Position numbers and translations under genes: made by a program
Shown: one piece after another, positions 34,641 to 42,529 of the stretch
Position numbering within the stretch: position 1 is the stretch's first letter
Layout of the letters: every line of letters starts with the position of its first letter
The notes under the pieces: generated by a model
What the model saw: only the letters and a program-made list of their open reading frames with translations
Databases searched by the model: none
Told to the model about the DNA's origin: nothing
DNA from: Salsipaludibacter sp963735045
Lineage (GTDB): Bacteria > Actinomycetota > Nitriliruptoria > Nitriliruptorales > Nitriliruptoraceae
Reading direction: 5' to 3'
Length of the DNA stretch: 64,000 nucleotides
Assembly: GCA_963735045.1 (NCBI GenBank)
Contig: CAVTIZ010000003.1
Span: forward strand, 620,001-684,000

Positions 34641-35441
34641 GTGCCCCGCGTCCCGGTGTTCCACCTCACCCGTCCCGTCCGCCTCCCGCTCATCGAGGAG
34701 CAGGGCCTGCGCACGCGTGCCGACCTGTCCGGGTTGCTGGGTCCGGTCGACGAGTTCGACCAGGCCGCGCCGGGCACGTTCGCCCGCGGCAAGCGCGTGT
34801 CGGGCTACCTGGACCGCGACCACGCCGCCGGGCACACCGGCGACCACGGCGTCGGGCTCGTCACCACCACCGTCGACCCGGCCAAGGCCCTGGCCAACAC
34901 GGTCACCGCCCGGGCCGACCAGGACCCGGACGCCTACTGGGCCGGGACGCGCCCGCTGGCCACGTGGCTGGCCGAGGACGACGTGCCCGCCGACCTCGAG
35001 GTGCACGTCAACGTCGGCGTCCGCGCCAAGTTCCTGCAGCTGTTGGCCCCACTGGTCGTCGACGACGACCTCGGCGACTATGCCGGGATCGTGCACGCGG
35101 CGGCCGACGAGGACCGCCTGTCCGCGAAGGCGTTGATGCACCTCGCGGTGATCGCGTCCGAGGGCGACTTCGACACCGACGTGTTCCGGGCCGCATGTGC
35201 GCTGGCCTGGCGCGACCAGGAGGACGAGCCCGGCGTCATGGCCGAGCTGGTCGACTTCGGTCCCGACAAGATCGCCTCCGCGGCGCTGGCGGAGTTCGGC
35301 GGCGACTCACCGGAGGCCACCCTGCGGTTGCGTGAGGTCCTGGACGAGACGCGGGAGTGGGCCGACGACAACGGCCTGCCCCACGGACAGGGGATCCTGG
35401 CGCGCACGGCGCTGGTGCTGGACACCCTGCCCGCGGGGTGA
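34641..35441 (+). CDS. Conserved-looking protein of unknown function
   Basis: A 266-residue soluble, acidic protein that I do not recognise. GTG 34641 has AAGGA seven bases upstream; an in-frame ATG at 34620 is the alternative. The N-terminus (VFHLTRPVRLPLIEEQGLRTR) has the shape of a strand followed by a GL-containing helix, as seen at the start of some ADP-ribosyltransferase-like (DUF4433-type) proteins, but the resemblance is weak and no catalytic set is visible. The C-terminal half is helical. It sits between an acetyltransferase and a small DNA-binding protein. Confidence 0.7.
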   Translation: MPRVPVFHLTRPVRLPLIEEQGLRTRADLSGLLGPVDEFDQAAPGTFARGKRVSGYLDRDHAAGHTGDHGVGLVTTTVDPAKALANTVTARADQDPDAYWAGTRPLATWLAEDDVPADLEVHVNVGVRAKFLQLLAPLVVDDDLGDYAGIVHAAADEDRLSAKALMHLAVIASEGDFDTDVFRAACALAWRDQEDEPGVMAELVDFGPDKIASAALAEFGGDSPEATLRLREVLDETREWADDNGLPHGQGILARTALVLDTLPAG

Positions 35442-35510
35442 GAGCCGGTCGCAACGCCCCGGTGACCTCGTCTCGCCGGTGCCGGACAGGACACCGATGG
35501 TTGCGTGGCG

Positions 35511-35516
35511 TACGAT
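35511..35516 (+). promoter_or_regulatory. -10 element of a possibly leaderless gene
   Basis: TACGAT ends seven bases before the ATG at 35523. Transcription would therefore start at or next to the start codon, a leaderless arrangement common in actinobacteria. No ribosome site is seen before the ATG, which fits. Confidence 0.5.
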
Positions 35517-35522
35517 CCAGCC

Positions 35523-35738
35523 ATGACGACTGACGAGTGGATCGGCACCCCGGACGCCGCAGCGCGGCTGGGCGTGACCGTGCAGGAGCTGTACCGCCTG
35601 ATCGACACGGGACGATTGCCGGCCTATCGCTTCGGGCGCATCATCCGGCTGCGCGTCACCGAACTCGCGGCCTTCGAACAGGCCCGTGAGGCCGACGCGA
35701 TGACGTCGTCTCGCCGGGCTCCCGGCACGTCCGACTGA
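35523..35738 (+). CDS. Excisionase-like / MerR-type helix-turn-helix DNA-binding protein
   Basis: A 71-residue protein of the helix-turn-helix 17 (AlpA/excisionase/BldC-like) type: TPDAAARLGVTVQELYRLIDTG, then RLPAYRFGRIIRLRVTELAAF, the winged-helix pattern. It should bind DNA as a small regulator; there is no integrase nearby, so a phage excisionase role is unlikely. BldC-like developmental regulators share the size and fold. The mRNA is probably leaderless. An upstream in-frame GTG at 35505 is less likely. Confidence 0.8.
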   Translation: MTTDEWIGTPDAAARLGVTVQELYRLIDTGRLPAYRFGRIIRLRVTELAAFEQAREADAMTSSRRAPGTSD

Positions 35739-35786
35739 CGCCCACTGGCCAGGCCCGGTCGGTCGCGAGGCACCCGCGCCTCGACG

Positions 35787-35996
35787 TCACAGGCTGACGA
35801 GCCCCAGTTGCCCGACGGTCTCGCCGTCGTCGCCGTCGGCGACGAACTCGAAGCGCACGCGTTGGCCGATGCGCAGTTCCAGCAGTGGCGCCGCGTCGAA
35901 GGCAGCGGCCGGGACGCGGTGTTCCACGAGGTCGTCGGTCAGCAGGACCGACTCGTGGGTGTCGTGGTCGAAACTCTTGACGGTTCCCTGTGGCAT
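35787..35996 (-). CDS. Small cold-shock-domain-like protein lacking RNP motifs
   Basis: A 69-residue protein beginning MPQGTVKSFD, like cold-shock proteins, and ending with the IGQRVRFEFVADGDDGETVGQLGLVSL strands that correspond to the CSD second half. The aromatic RNP1 (KGFGFI) and RNP2 (VFVH) motifs that bind nucleic acid are replaced by HESVLLTDD and HRVPAAAF, so RNA/DNA binding may be lost or altered. Many actinobacterial genomes carry such divergent CSD proteins. ATG 35996 with CGGAG upstream. Divergent from gpsA. Confidence 0.75.
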   Translation of the reverse strand: MPQGTVKSFDHDTHESVLLTDDLVEHRVPAAAFDAAPLLELRIGQRVRFEFVADGDDGETVGQLGLVSL

Positions 35997-36162
35997 CACC
36001 GACTCCGGACGAGACTCGCGGTGAGGCGGAGGGTAACCGCCGGCAGCGGCTGGCCGCCCCGCGACATCGACGCGAGCGGTCCGACCTGCGGGAGCCGTCC
36101 GACCCTGCGGGAGTTGGGGCCACCGCCTAGGTTCGGACGCCGACCGACCGGACGGGAGCGGC

Positions 36163-37170
36163 ATGGGCAGGACAGCGGTCATGGGAGCCGGTTCGTGGGG
36201 GACCGCCTACGCGCTGATGTGCCACGACGCGGGCGAGGACGTCATGGTGTGGGCGCGTCGGGACGAGGTTGCCGACGAGATCAACAACGAGCGCACGAAC
36301 GTGGCCTACCTGCCCGAGGCGACCCTGCCCCCCGTGCGTGCCACGTCCGATCCGGAGGAGGCACTGGCCGGGGCGGAGGTCGTCGTGCTGGCGGTGCCGT
36401 CGATCGGGATCGCCGAGCAGTTGACGGCGTGGGGCGATGCCGTGCCCGAGTCGGCCTCGCTGGCCAGCCTGATCAAGGGCGTGGACGTCGAGACCCGCCG
36501 CTTCGGGTCACAGATCATCGCCGACGCCCTGGGCACCGACCCCGACCGTGTGGTGGTCGTGTCCGGCCCAAACCTGGCTCGCGAGTGCGCGCAGCGCCTG
36601 CCCGCGGCGACCGTCGCGGCCAGCCCGTCCGACCACCACGCACAACGGGTCCAACAGGCCGCCCACGCACCCTACTTCCGGGTCTACACCAACCCGGACA
36701 AGGTCGGCGTCGAGGTCGGCGGCGCGGTCAAGAACGTCGTGGCCCTCGCGGCCGGGATCGCCCACGGGATGGGGTTCGGCGACAACACCATGGCGACGGT
36801 GATCACGCGTGGGCTGGCCGAGATGCAACGACTGGGGGTGGCGCTGGGCGGGCACGCGCTGACCTTCGGTGGACTGGCCGGCGTCGGTGACCTGGTCGCG
36901 ACGTGCACCTCGCCCAAGTCCCGCAACCGCACCGTGGGGACGCGACTGGGCGGCGGCGAGTCGCTCGACGAGGTGATCGCGTCGATGAACATGGTCGCCG
37001 AGGGCGTCAAGTCGTCGCGGGCGATCGTCGGGCTGGCCCACGACAACGACGTCGAGATGCCGATCGCGGAGGCGGTCGTGGCCATGGTGCACGAGGGCCT
37101 GGATCCCCACGCCGCCATCGATCGCCTGCTGTCGCGCGCCGCCAAGCCGGAGATCTACGGTCTGGACTAG
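36163..37170 (+). CDS. gpsA: Glycerol-3-phosphate dehydrogenase [NAD(P)+]
   Basis: A 335-residue cytosolic enzyme making sn-glycerol 3-phosphate for phospholipids. The Rossmann motif VMGAGSWGTAYA lies at the very start. SGPNLARE, the catalytic lysine in GGAVKNVVALAAGIAHG, and the GVGDLVATCTSPKSRNRTVG motif are all present. Complete length. gpsA followed by ddl, rpmB, DAK and recG matches the mycobacterial order, although a hemerythrin and an SDR gene intervene here. Start ATG 36163 with GGGAG upstream. Confidence 0.95.
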   Translation: MGRTAVMGAGSWGTAYALMCHDAGEDVMVWARRDEVADEINNERTNVAYLPEATLPPVRATSDPEEALAGAEVVVLAVPSIGIAEQLTAWGDAVPESASLASLIKGVDVETRRFGSQIIADALGTDPDRVVVVSGPNLARECAQRLPAATVAASPSDHHAQRVQQAAHAPYFRVYTNPDKVGVEVGGAVKNVVALAAGIAHGMGFGDNTMATVITRGLAEMQRLGVALGGHALTFGGLAGVGDLVATCTSPKSRNRTVGTRLGGGESLDEVIASMNMVAEGVKSSRAIVGLAHDNDVEMPIAEAVVAMVHEGLDPHAAIDRLLSRAAKPEIYGLD

Positions 37171-37199
37171 GGGAGGCGACCGACGACCCGCGGCGGTGA

Positions 37200-37709
37200 C
37201 TACAGGTCGCCGCGCTGCTTCGCGCGCTCCACCAGCCGGCGCACGTTGTCGACGTCCCCGCAGCCGTCGTCGAGCTGGGCCTGCCGAGCGGCGGCGAAGG
37301 CCCGTCCGAGTTCCTCTCGCACCCCCGGGTCGACCTCGTCGCGGGCCGGGTTGAGGATGGTGCGCTCCTCCTCGTCGAGGTGGTGGCTGAGCGCCTCCGA
37401 CAACTCGTGCACGGCCTCGCTGAACTCCTCGGAGTCGACGTCGTCGACCTCGAGCACCACCAGCAGCGCCTCGTGGCCCTCGGCGTGCTCCTCCTGCCCG
37501 TGCTCGGCCTCGTGCTCGTCGATGGCGTCGCTGCGTCGCAGGTTGGGGTAGACCTCGGCCTCCTCGGCCTCGGCGTGGGCGACCAGCACCGCGGCCAGCT
37601 GGGCCCGCCGGGCCACCCGGTCGGACTCGGTGGAGCGCAGGTCGCGCAGCAGCTCTTCGAAGGTGCGGTGGTCCTGCAGGATCAGGTCGATGACGTCGTG
37701 GTCGGCCAT
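37200..37709 (-). CDS. Hemerythrin HHE-domain protein
   Basis: A 169-residue all-helical acidic protein. The HHE pattern is visible: His in ILQDHRTFEELL, HAEAEEAEVYP, a second His/Glu set (EAEHGQEEHAEGHEALL), and ALSHHLDEEERTIL. It should hold a di-iron site and bind O2 or NO or sense iron/redox. ATG 37709 with AAGGAG upstream. Convergent with gpsA. Confidence 0.88.
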   Translation of the reverse strand: MADHDVIDLILQDHRTFEELLRDLRSTESDRVARRAQLAAVLVAHAEAEEAEVYPNLRRSDAIDEHEAEHGQEEHAEGHEALLVVLEVDDVDSEEFSEAVHELSEALSHHLDEEERTILNPARDEVDPGVREELGRAFAAARQAQLDDGCGDVDNVRRLVERAKQRGDL

Positions 37710-37768
37710 GGGAGGCTCCTTGCTGTCGGGGTTCGCGTGGGGGTCGACGTTCGGGGGGTGGGGGCGGG

Positions 37769-38725
37769 TCAGGGGCGTTCGCGCTGGCCGGGGTCGACGC
37801 CCAGCGCGGCCACGATCCGGCCGGTCTGCTCCATGACGCCGTGGCGAAACTCGGCCACGTCGTCGCCGAGGTCGTCCAGGTCGGCCATCACCGCACCGAC
37901 CTGCTCCGCCGTCGGGGTCTCGTCGAAGGTCACCGGGGCCCCCTCCACGATCGCCACGCGGGCGATGTAGCCACCGCCGACCGAGTAGATCGACCCGGAG
38001 GTGGTGTTGGCCTCGCTGGCCAGCCAGGCGACCAGGGGAGACACCTCCTCGGGCCGGAGCTTGTCGAGGAAGGCCGGCGGCATGATGTCCTCGGTCATGC
38101 GCGAGGCCGCCACGGGGGCGATGGCGTTGGCCAGGATGCCGTACTTGTGGCCCTCGATGGCCAGCGTGCGGGTCAGCCCGACCAGTCCCATCTTGGCCGC
38201 CCCGTAGTTGGACTGGCCGAAGTTGCCGTACAGCCCCGACCCCGAGGCGGTGGTCACGACCCGTCCGTAGGACTGCTCCCGCAGGTGGGGCCAGGCGGCG
38301 CGCGTCACGTGGAAGCCCCCGTACAGGTGCACCTTGAGGACCGCGTCCAACTGGGCCCGGTCCATCTTGTGCAGGGTCACGTCGCGCAGGATCCCGGCGT
38401 TGTTGACCACGATGTCGATCCGGCCCCAGGCGTCCAGTGCCGTGCCGACGATGGCCTCGCCACCCTCCCAGGTGTGCACGCCGTCGTAGTTGGCGACGGC
38501 CTCGCCTCCCGCGCCGGTGATCTCGTCGACCACGGCGTCGGCCATGTCCGAGCCCGACCCGGAGCCGTCGCGGGCACCACCCAGGTCATTGACCACGACC
38601 CGGGCGCCGCGACGGGCGAGTTCGAGCGCGTGGGCGCGGCCGAGGCCGCCGCCGGCCCCGGTCACGACGGCGACGCGGCCGTCGAAGTCGACCTGGCTGG
38701 TGGCGGTGGTGGCATCGTCGGGCAT
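37769..38725 (-). CDS. Short-chain dehydrogenase, 3-hydroxyacyl-CoA dehydrogenase type
   Basis: A 318-residue SDR. It has TGAGGGLGRAHA (cofactor), NNAGILRD, catalytic Ser in TTASGSGL, and Tyr/Lys in SNYGAAKMG. The VNDLGGARDG insertion after the second strand, and the C-terminal extension, place it with the (3R)-hydroxyacyl-CoA dehydrogenase unit of multifunctional enzyme type 2 / 17-beta-HSD4. The likely role is fatty acid or sterol side-chain beta-oxidation, NAD-dependent. Full specificity cannot be assigned. ATG start. Confidence 0.85.
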   Translation of the reverse strand: MPDDATTATSQVDFDGRVAVVTGAGGGLGRAHALELARRGARVVVNDLGGARDGSGSGSDMADAVVDEITGAGGEAVANYDGVHTWEGGEAIVGTALDAWGRIDIVVNNAGILRDVTLHKMDRAQLDAVLKVHLYGGFHVTRAAWPHLREQSYGRVVTTASGSGLYGNFGQSNYGAAKMGLVGLTRTLAIEGHKYGILANAIAPVAASRMTEDIMPPAFLDKLRPEEVSPLVAWLASEANTTSGSIYSVGGGYIARVAIVEGAPVTFDETPTAEQVGAVMADLDDLGDDVAEFRHGVMEQTGRIVAALGVDPGQRERP

Positions 38726-39020
38726 GGTCGCGGTCCTCGGGTGGTCGGGTCCGGCGTCGGGTCCGGCGCAGCGCTGGCCGGTCGGTCACCCCGGCACGGT
38801 GCCACGACAAGGTAGGCCCACCGGGGACGATGGTGCCGCCCCCGTGGTGACCGACCGGCAGGGCAGGTGGACCATGCCGGATGCCGTGCGGGCCTGCCGG
38901 GTCCGCCGCGACCTCGCCGGTACGGTCGCCGTCCGGCGGTCCCGGGTCCCCGCCGGAACCCCGCACGGGGCCGGTCCGCGGTCACGCGACTGCCGAACCA
39001 CCCGCATCCGAGGAGTCGTC

Positions 39021-40112
39021 ATGGTCGCGCAGCGCGTCCTGGTCCTGTACGGGGGCCAGTCCAGCGAGCACCCGGTGTCGTGCCTGTCGGCGCGCTCCGT
39101 GCTGGAGGTCGTGGACCGTGACCGCTTCGAGGTCATCCCCGTCGGGATCACCCGCGACGGCCGTTGGCTGCTCACCGACGGTTCGATCGAGCCCGCTCCC
39201 GGATCACCGCTGCCCGAGGTCGGCCCCGAGGACGGCGATCCCGTCACGCTCGTGCGCGCGGTCGATGGCGCCCACCTCCTGCGGTTGGTCGACGACAGGG
39301 CCGAGGACCTCGGCCTGGTCGACGTGGCCTTCCCGGTCCTGCACGGGCCCTTCGGCGAGGACGGGGCGATCCAGGGCTACCTCACGACGGTTGGCGTGCC
39401 CTTCGTCGGTGCCGACGTGACGGCGTCCTCGGTCGGGATCGACAAGCGTGCGATGAAGCTGGCGTTCAAGGCCCGCGGGTTGCCACAGGTCCCGTACCTG
39501 CCGGTCACCTGGGCCCGGTGGCAGCGCGACGCGGCCGGACTGCTCGACGAGGTGGAGGCGGCCCTGTCGTGGCCGATGTTCACCAAGCCGGCCCGGCAGG
39601 GGTCCTCGATCGGGATCACCCTGGCGCGCCACCGCGACGAGCTCGCCTCCGGTCTGGACGAGGCCTTCCGCTACGACCGCGTGGTGATCGTGGAACAGGG
39701 GCTGGACCGCCCACGCGAGATCGAGGTCGGGGTCCTGGGCAACGACGAGATCGCGATCACCGCGCCGGGCGAGATCGTGCCCTCCGACGAGTTCTACACC
39801 TTCGAGGCCAAGTACATCGACGACTCGGTGCTGCATGTGCCGGCGGACCTCGATCCCGAGGTGGTGGACCAGGTGCACCGCCACGCGACCCAGGCGTGGC
39901 TGGCCATCGGGTGTCGGGGGATGGCCCGCGTCGACTTCTTCCTCGACCGCGACGGCAGCCTGTACCTCAACGAGATCAACACCATCCCCGGGTTCACGCC
40001 GTCATCGATGCTCCCGATGCTGTGGCAGGCCGAGGGGATGTCCTACGCCGAGTTGGTCGAGCGCCTGCTGGACCTGGCGCTGGACGCCGCATCGGACCCG
40101 CGCGACGCCTGA
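39021..40112 (+). CDS. ddl: D-alanine–D-alanine ligase
   Basis: A 363-residue ATP-grasp ligase making D-Ala-D-Ala for peptidoglycan. It has VLYGGQSSEHPVS at the N-terminus, FPVLHGPFGEDGAIQGYL, KPARQGSSIGI in the ATP-grasp domain, and MARVDFFLDRDGSLYLNEINTIPGFTPSSM with the Mg-binding residues. CGAGGAG precedes ATG 39021 by about six bases. The family partner gpsA lies upstream in the same direction, as in mycobacteria. Confidence 0.95.
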   Translation: MVAQRVLVLYGGQSSEHPVSCLSARSVLEVVDRDRFEVIPVGITRDGRWLLTDGSIEPAPGSPLPEVGPEDGDPVTLVRAVDGAHLLRLVDDRAEDLGLVDVAFPVLHGPFGEDGAIQGYLTTVGVPFVGADVTASSVGIDKRAMKLAFKARGLPQVPYLPVTWARWQRDAAGLLDEVEAALSWPMFTKPARQGSSIGITLARHRDELASGLDEAFRYDRVVIVEQGLDRPREIEVGVLGNDEIAITAPGEIVPSDEFYTFEAKYIDDSVLHVPADLDPEVVDQVHRHATQAWLAIGCRGMARVDFFLDRDGSLYLNEINTIPGFTPSSMLPMLWQAEGMSYAELVERLLDLALDAASDPRDA

Positions 40113-40150
40113 GCGCCCGGGACGGCTGGAGGATGGTGCCGGCGATCTGG

Positions 40151-40156
40151 TAGCAT
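40151..40156 (+). promoter_or_regulatory. Candidate -10 element for rpmB
   Basis: TAGCAT lies 138 bases before the rpmB ATG, implying a leader of roughly 130 bases. Ribosomal-protein leaders often carry control elements, but none is recognisable here. Confidence 0.35.
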
Positions 40157-40294
40157 CACCACCCGCGCCCGTCGTGTGGCGCACCGTTCGTCGTTCCTCT
40201 CGCCCTCCGTCGTGTGCCGCCCGTCGTGCGCACGCCTCGATCCGGCGCGTCCGCGACGCATCCATCCTCCTTCGACCATCCCGGGAGCACCGCC

Positions 40295-40495
40295 ATGGCC
40301 TCCACCTGTGACATCTGCAACAAGGGCCCCTGGTTCGGCAAGCAGGTCAGCCACTCGCACCGCCGGTCCAGCCGTCGCTGGAACCCCAACGTGCAGCGGC
40401 TGCGCGTCCAGCACGAGGGCCGTGTCCAGCGGCTCAACGTCTGCACGTCCTGCCTCAAGGCCGGCAAGGTCCAGCGGCCCGTCGTCAAGAACTGA
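40295..40495 (+). CDS. rpmB: 50S ribosomal protein L28 (bL28)
   Basis: A 66-residue basic protein of the large ribosomal subunit. STCDICNKGPWFGKQVSHSHRR is the standard bL28 start. Cys pairs C-x2-C near both ends (CDIC; CTSC) form the zinc-ribbon (C+) type; many actinobacteria also carry a zinc-free copy elsewhere. Start ATG 40295 after GGGAG. A strong hairpin terminator follows. Confidence 0.95.
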   Translation: MASTCDICNKGPWFGKQVSHSHRRSSRRWNPNVQRLRVQHEGRVQRLNVCTSCLKAGKVQRPVVKN

Positions 40496-40512
40496 CCCAC
40501 GCCGCAGCGCCG

Positions 40513-40540
40513 ACGACCGCCACCCCCGGGTGGCGGTCGT
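40513..40540. terminator. Strong bidirectional terminator between rpmB and ssb
   Basis: ACGACCGCCACCC (40513-40525) and GGGTGGCGGTCGT (40528-40540) form a perfect 13-bp stem closed by CC (in practice a 4-base loop). It lies between two convergent genes, 17 bases after the rpmB stop and 7 bases from the end of ssb. Confidence 0.85.
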
Positions 40541-40546
40541 GTCGTG

Positions 40547-40957
40547 TCAGGCGGCTGGGGCGACGTCGTCGTCCGCGGGCTCGTCGACGTCGTCCGGGTG
40601 GTCGGGTGCGTCGTCGGGCGATGACGCGTCGTCGTCCCCGTTGTGGTCGTCGCGTCGCGGTGCGTCGAGGAACTCGATCCGGTCCGCGACCACGACCACC
40701 TTCTCGCGATTGGCACCCGAGTCGCGGTCGGTCCAGGTCTGCTGTTGCAGTCGCCCCGAGACCGCCACGCGACGGCCGGTCGTGAGGTGGGTCGCGGCGA
40801 CCTCGGCGGTGCGGTTCCAGGCCGTGATGGTCAGGAAGTCGGTGCCGTCGCCCCGCCGGTCCACGGCCAGGCGCAGGTCGGCCACCGCGGCTCCGGACGG
40901 GGTGTGGCGCAGGGTGGGGGTGGCCGTGAGGCGGCCCACGAGGGTGGTGGTGTTCAT
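40547..40957 (-). CDS. ssb: Single-stranded DNA-binding protein
   Basis: A 136-residue OB-fold protein: MNTTTLVGRLTATPTLRHTPSGAAVADLRLAV, then FLTITAWNRTAEVAATHLTTGRRVAVSGRL, the SSB core. The tail is strongly acidic (DDDASSPDDAPDHPDDVDEPADDD) but ends PAA rather than the DDxPF tip that recruits partner proteins. This may therefore be a secondary SSB; in most bacteria the main ssb lies between rpsF and rpsR. AAGGAG precedes the ATG. Confidence 0.9.
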   Translation of the reverse strand: MNTTTLVGRLTATPTLRHTPSGAAVADLRLAVDRRGDGTDFLTITAWNRTAEVAATHLTTGRRVAVSGRLQQQTWTDRDSGANREKVVVVADRIEFLDAPRRDDHNGDDDASSPDDAPDHPDDVDEPADDDVAPAA

Positions 40958-41070
40958 CCCGGGCTCCTTGGTCGTCGGGAGTCCGAGGGACGCTACGGGT
41001 GGCCGGTGGTCGTCCGACCACCGGATCCCGTCGCTGTGGACGACCGGTTGCCGCCGTGCCGCCAGCCGGG

Positions 41071-42291
41071 TCAGTGCCGGAACAGCCGGCGGGTCCCGCG
41101 TCCCAGGGTGCGGGCGCCGGCCACCGGGACCTTCAGGATCGTGCCCAACACCGGGACGTCCAGCGTGTCCGACAGGCTGGCACGGCGCGCGTCGGCGTCG
41201 CGGTCGGCCTGGCCGCCGATCCAACCCCGCCGGTGGAACCACCACGCCATCACCGCGATGATCAGCGTGAACCCGCCCATCATCAGCCAGAACCCGTCCC
41301 GGCTCCCCGACCCCGGCAGGTTCGCGAAGTTGGTGCCCCAGATGCCGGCGAGGACCGAGATCGGGAGCAGCAGCGCCGACACCAGCGTCAGCACGCGCAG
41401 CATGTCGTTGAGCTCGTCGTCCTGGGCCGCGCGGTAGGTGTCCAACGACGACGTCAGCAGCAGGCTGTAGGACTCCGACAGGGCCTGCATCCGGTAGAGG
41501 TGGTCGTAGATGTCGCGGAACCGGGCGAGGTCGTCGGGCAGGACGCGGCCCTCGTCCACCAGCGGTTCGACCTCGCGACCGATGCGTCGCATGACCTCGG
41601 CCTGGGGGACCACGACCCGTCGCAGGCCGATGACGTCGCGCTGCAGCCGGTACAGGTCGTCGCGCGTGGCGTCGGTGGGGGTGGACAGCAGGTCCTCCTC
41701 GATGACGTCGAGCCGACGCTCGAAGTGGTCCACGAACGGGATCAGCACGTCGGTGATGGCATCCAGCACGTGGTGCATCAGCAGGATCGGCCGTCCCACC
41801 GGTCCGGACCGCCCCTCGTCGAGGTGGGACCCCAGCGCCGCCAGTGCCGGGATGTGGCGGCGGTGCCACGTGACCAGCATCCGGGGCAGCATCAGCAGGT
41901 CCAGTTCGGCGGTCGCGACCTCGGGGTGCTCGTCGGTGTCCTCGATCCGCAACGCGTGCACCACCACCAGCAGTTGTTCGCCCGACAGCTCGACCTTCGG
42001 CAGGTGTCGGCCCTGGCGCATGTCCTCCTCGACCAGCTCGTGGACTCCCAGCCGGGTCAGCACCTGCTCCTCCCGGGCGTCGGGCGCCGAGACGTCGAGC
42101 CAGTACCAGTCGCTGTCGGCCGGTGGCACCGAGGTGTCCTGCAGGTGGTCGCGGTCGGCCAGGGCGTCGTCGAGGGTGACCGTGCGACTGCCGTCGTGGC
42201 CCAGGTGGCGAACGGTGATCAACGCGGTCTCCGTGGCTCGGATCGGGTCGGGTCGGCGCGGCCCTCGGGGACGCGGCGGATCCGCGGCCAC
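41071..42291 (-). CDS. corA: CorA-family magnesium/divalent cation transporter with GTN motif
   Basis: A 406-residue CorA family channel: a large acidic cytoplasmic N-terminal domain with long coiled helices, then two C-terminal membrane helices (LTLVSALLLPISVLAGIWG and GFWLMMGGFTLIIAVMAWWF). The loop between them, which forms the ion-selective mouth, reads GTN instead of the usual GMN. Start: GTG 42291, whose codon lies about eight bases after a TAGCAT -10 box (42300-42305), so it could be leaderless. A TTG at 42222 with GGAG upstream is the alternative and would remove a low-complexity 23-residue tail. Confidence 0.85.
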   Translation of the reverse strand: MAADPPRPRGPRRPDPIRATETALITVRHLGHDGSRTVTLDDALADRDHLQDTSVPPADSDWYWLDVSAPDAREEQVLTRLGVHELVEEDMRQGRHLPKVELSGEQLLVVVHALRIEDTDEHPEVATAELDLLMLPRMLVTWHRRHIPALAALGSHLDEGRSGPVGRPILLMHHVLDAITDVLIPFVDHFERRLDVIEEDLLSTPTDATRDDLYRLQRDVIGLRRVVVPQAEVMRRIGREVEPLVDEGRVLPDDLARFRDIYDHLYRMQALSESYSLLLTSSLDTYRAAQDDELNDMLRVLTLVSALLLPISVLAGIWGTNFANLPGSGSRDGFWLMMGGFTLIIAVMAWWFHRRGWIGGQADRDADARRASLSDTLDVPVLGTILKVPVAGARTLGRGTRRLFRH

Positions 42292-42299
42292 GCGCGACC

Positions 42300-42305
42300 G
42301 ATGCT
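42300..42305 (-). promoter_or_regulatory. Candidate -10 element for corA
   Basis: TAGCAT on the minus strand, eight bases before the GTG at 42291, compatible with a leaderless or near-leaderless transcript. Confidence 0.4.
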
Positions 42306-42529
42306 AGGTCGCGGGCCGGGGGTGGAGGTCGACACCGGTGCCGGCCGGCTGCGGCGGCGGGTCGGTCGGCCGCAACCGCGGTGTCGCCCGTCGCGTCGAA
42401 CACCTAGGCTGCCTCGCACGTGGCGGACCCGGGTCACACGGGCCCAGATCCCGACCAGCCCGGCCAGCCAGCCCGACCAGCCGACCTGGTCGATCCGACC
42501 GCGTCCGGCGACCTGACGGAGGTGACGAC

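Noticed and set aside
35523..35738. Phage excisionase
   Set aside because: No integrase, phage gene or attachment repeat nearby; stand-alone helix-turn-helix regulators of this size are common in actinobacteria.
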